From: Eriocheir sinensis
Taxonomy: Eukaryota > Arthropoda > Malacostraca > Decapoda > Varunidae
Direction of reading: 5' to 3'
Assembly (NCBI RefSeq): GCF_024679095.1
Contig: NW_026111622.1
Span: 124,001 to 188,000 of the forward strand
DNA length: 64,000 nt
Of the stretch, positions 60,980 to 64,000 are shown piece after piece. Position 1 is the stretch's first letter. The number at the start of each line of letters is the position of its first letter. The notes under the pieces are model-generated. The model was not told the origin of the DNA. It made no database searches and worked only from the letters and a program-made list of their open reading frames with translations. A program made the position numbers and the translations under genes.

Positions 60980-63059
60980 AACAGATGCGCATAAAATAAC
61001 GTAAATTTGTTTTAAAATATACAAAATACACATTAAATAATGTAAATATATATAAAAAAAATATTTACAAAACACAAATAGAATTAAAACTATACAAAAT
61101 ACGCATGAAATGATGTAAATACTTATAAAAATATATATACAAAATACACATTAAATAATGTAAATTTGAATGAAAATACATAAACAAATACACTTAATAT
61201 AACGTAAATTTGTATAAAAAATATGTACAAAACACAAATAGAATAATGTAAAATCGTATCAAAATAAATACACAGAATATTAATAAAATAATGTAAATTT
61301 TCATGAAAATAAAGAAGCAAAATACCCATAAAATAACGCATTTTTTTTATTTATAAAAATATATATACCAAAATACACATCAAAAAATTTAATTTGTATT
61401 AAAATAAATATTCAAAAAACACATACAATAAGGTAAATTTGTATTGAAATTAATATGCAAAATACATATAAAACAATGTAAATGTTTCAAAATATATATA
61501 CGAATTCACATAAAATAACGTAGATTTCTATAAAAAATATATATACAAAATACACATAAAATGAAGTAAATACGTATAAAAAATGTATACAAAATACACA
61601 TAAAATAATGTAAATTCGTATCAAAATAAATAAAAAAATACCAATTAAAGAATGTGTATTTGTATAAATATAAATATACAAAATACACATAAAATAACGT
61701 AAATTTATATAAAATTATATACAAAATTACACAAAAGTAGTTAAATTTGTATGAAAATATATACAATATACACACAAAATAAGCTAAATTTGAATTGAAA
61801 TATATATACAAAATACATGAAATAAAGTAAATTTGTATCAAAATATTTATACAAATACACATATAATAACGTAAATTTGTATGAAAATATATAAACAAAA
61901 TACACATTAAATAATGTAAATACGTAATAACCTAAATTTGTATAAAACTATATACAAAAATACACAAAAATATTTAAAATTTGTGTGAAAAGAAATATAC
62001 AAAATACACATAAAATTAGGTAAATTTGTATTGAAATACATATACAAAATACACATAAAATAATGTAAATTTGAATGAAAATATATAAACAAATACACTT
62101 AAAATAACGTAAATTTGTATAAAATATATATGCAAGATACACATTAAATAATATAAATGTGTATAAAAAAATATATACAAAAAATAAATAGAATAATGTA
62201 AAATCCTATCAATATAAATACACAGAATATCAATAAAATAATGTAAATTTGTGTGAAAAGAAAGATGCAAAATACCCATAAAATAGCGCATTTTTTATAA
62301 AAATATATATACCAAAATACACATAAAATATTTAAATTTTATTGAAATAAATATACAAAATGCATATACAGTAAGGTAAATATGTATTGAAAGAGATATT
62401 GAAAAAATATTTTAACAGATGCGCATAAAATAACGTAAATTTGTTTTAAAATATACAAAATACACTTTAAATAATGTAAATATGTATAAAAAAATATATA
62501 CAAAACAGAAATAGAATAATGTAAAATCGTATCAAAATAAATACACAGAATATTAATAAAACAAAGTAAATTTGTATGAAACTAAAAATTCAAAATACCC
62601 ATTAAATAACGCATTTCTAATAAAAATATATATACCAAAATACACATGAAAAAATTAATTTGTATTAAAATAAATATACAAAATACACATACAATAAGGT
62701 AAATCTGTATTGAAATAGATATGCAAAATACATATAAAACAATGTAAATTTGTTTCAAAATATATATACGAATACACATAAAATAACGTAGATTTGTATA
62801 AAAATATATATACAAAATACACTTAAAATGAAGTAAATACGTATAAGTAAATGTATACAAAATACACATAAAATAATGTAAATTCGTATCAAAATAAATA
62901 AACTAAATACCAATAAAAGAATGTGTATTTGTATAAATATAAATATACAAAAAAAAACATAAAATAACGTAAATTTGTATAAAACCCTATACAAAAATAC
63001 ACAGAAGTAATTAAATTATTATGAAAATAGATATACAAAATACATATAAAATAAGCCAA
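60980..63059 (-). repeat. Minus-orientation satellite block; 60977-62600 is the second arm of the inverted duplication
   Basis: Shares private joins with 40430-42293 in reverse complement, and 62620-63055 with 38840-39290 in direct orientation. It is therefore a mosaic of two source segments. Confidence 0.85.
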
Positions 63060-63529
<470 letters not shown>

Positions 63530-64000
63530 TGTATATACAAAAAAACACAAAAATAATTTAAATTTGTATGAAAATATATATACAAAATACACATAAGATT
63601 AGGTAAATTTGTATTTAAATACATACACAAAGTACACTTAAAATAATGTAAATTTGAATGAAATTATATAAACAAATACACTTAAAATAACGTTAATTTG
63701 TATAAAATATATATAAAAAATACACATTAAATAATGAAAATATGTATAAAAAAATATATACAAAACACAAATAGTATAATATAAAATCGTATCGAAATAT
63801 ATACACAGAATATTAATAAAATAATGTACATTTGTATAAAAACTAAGATGCAAAATACCTATAAAATACCGCATTTTTTATAAAATTATATATACCAAAA
63901 TACACATAAAATATTTGAATTTGTATTAAAATAAATATACAAAATGCACATACAATAAGGTAAATTTGTATTGAAATAGATATGCAAAAAACATATAAAA
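63530..64000 (-). repeat. Minus-orientation satellite block, runs off the window
   Basis: Direct relative of 50090-50560, with a few base changes. No gene is seen. Confidence 0.86.

Overview
The window is almost entirely a eukaryotic AT-rich satellite with one inserted DNA transposon. Nothing looks like a prokaryotic gene, operon, rRNA, tRNA or CRISPR array. The organism is probably an animal, judged from the transposon type and the very long satellite. An arthropod such as a decapod crustacean is a guess, because no host gene is present to test it.

The satellite is built from degenerate monomers of about 43-48 bp. On the strand called '+ orientation' here, a monomer reads TTTGTATA, an AT-rich core, TATACAAATTTAC, then (G/A)TTATTTTATGTGTATTT. 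The arms TTTGTATA and TATACAAA are reverse complements, so many monomers carry a short dyad. Diverged monomer variants recur in a fixed order, which gives a higher-order structure. The array changes orientation about 39 times. Several switch junctions recur, some in both orientations, so whole inverted blocks were copied after they formed. Perfect TA tracts have grown at least seven times from the TATATA core of a monomer.

Layout: 1-8289 is alternating-orientation satellite. 8290-10438 is a 2149-bp transposon with 29-bp imperfect terminal inverted repeats (24/29 matches), a 7-bp target duplication with one mismatch, and subterminal GGGGCCGATT motifs at both ends. It has one plausible coding region, on the minus strand: a 262-residue protein resembling the C-terminal part of a P-element/THAP9-type transposase. 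10439-20708 is a tandem higher-order array of 3695 bp, 3692 bp and a partial third unit, all nearly identical by eye. The transposon lies exactly at a unit boundary, and the other units preserve the uninterrupted target site. 20709-64000 is a mosaic of + and - satellite blocks with seven TA tracts, local duplications and a large inverted duplication (about 40.4-42.3 kb against 61.0-62.6 kb).

The many long open frames rich in F, Y, I, C and L within the satellite are read as composition artefacts, not genes. Apart from the transposon relic I see no protein-coding gene. The window records satellite amplification, block inversion, TA-tract growth and one transposon insertion.
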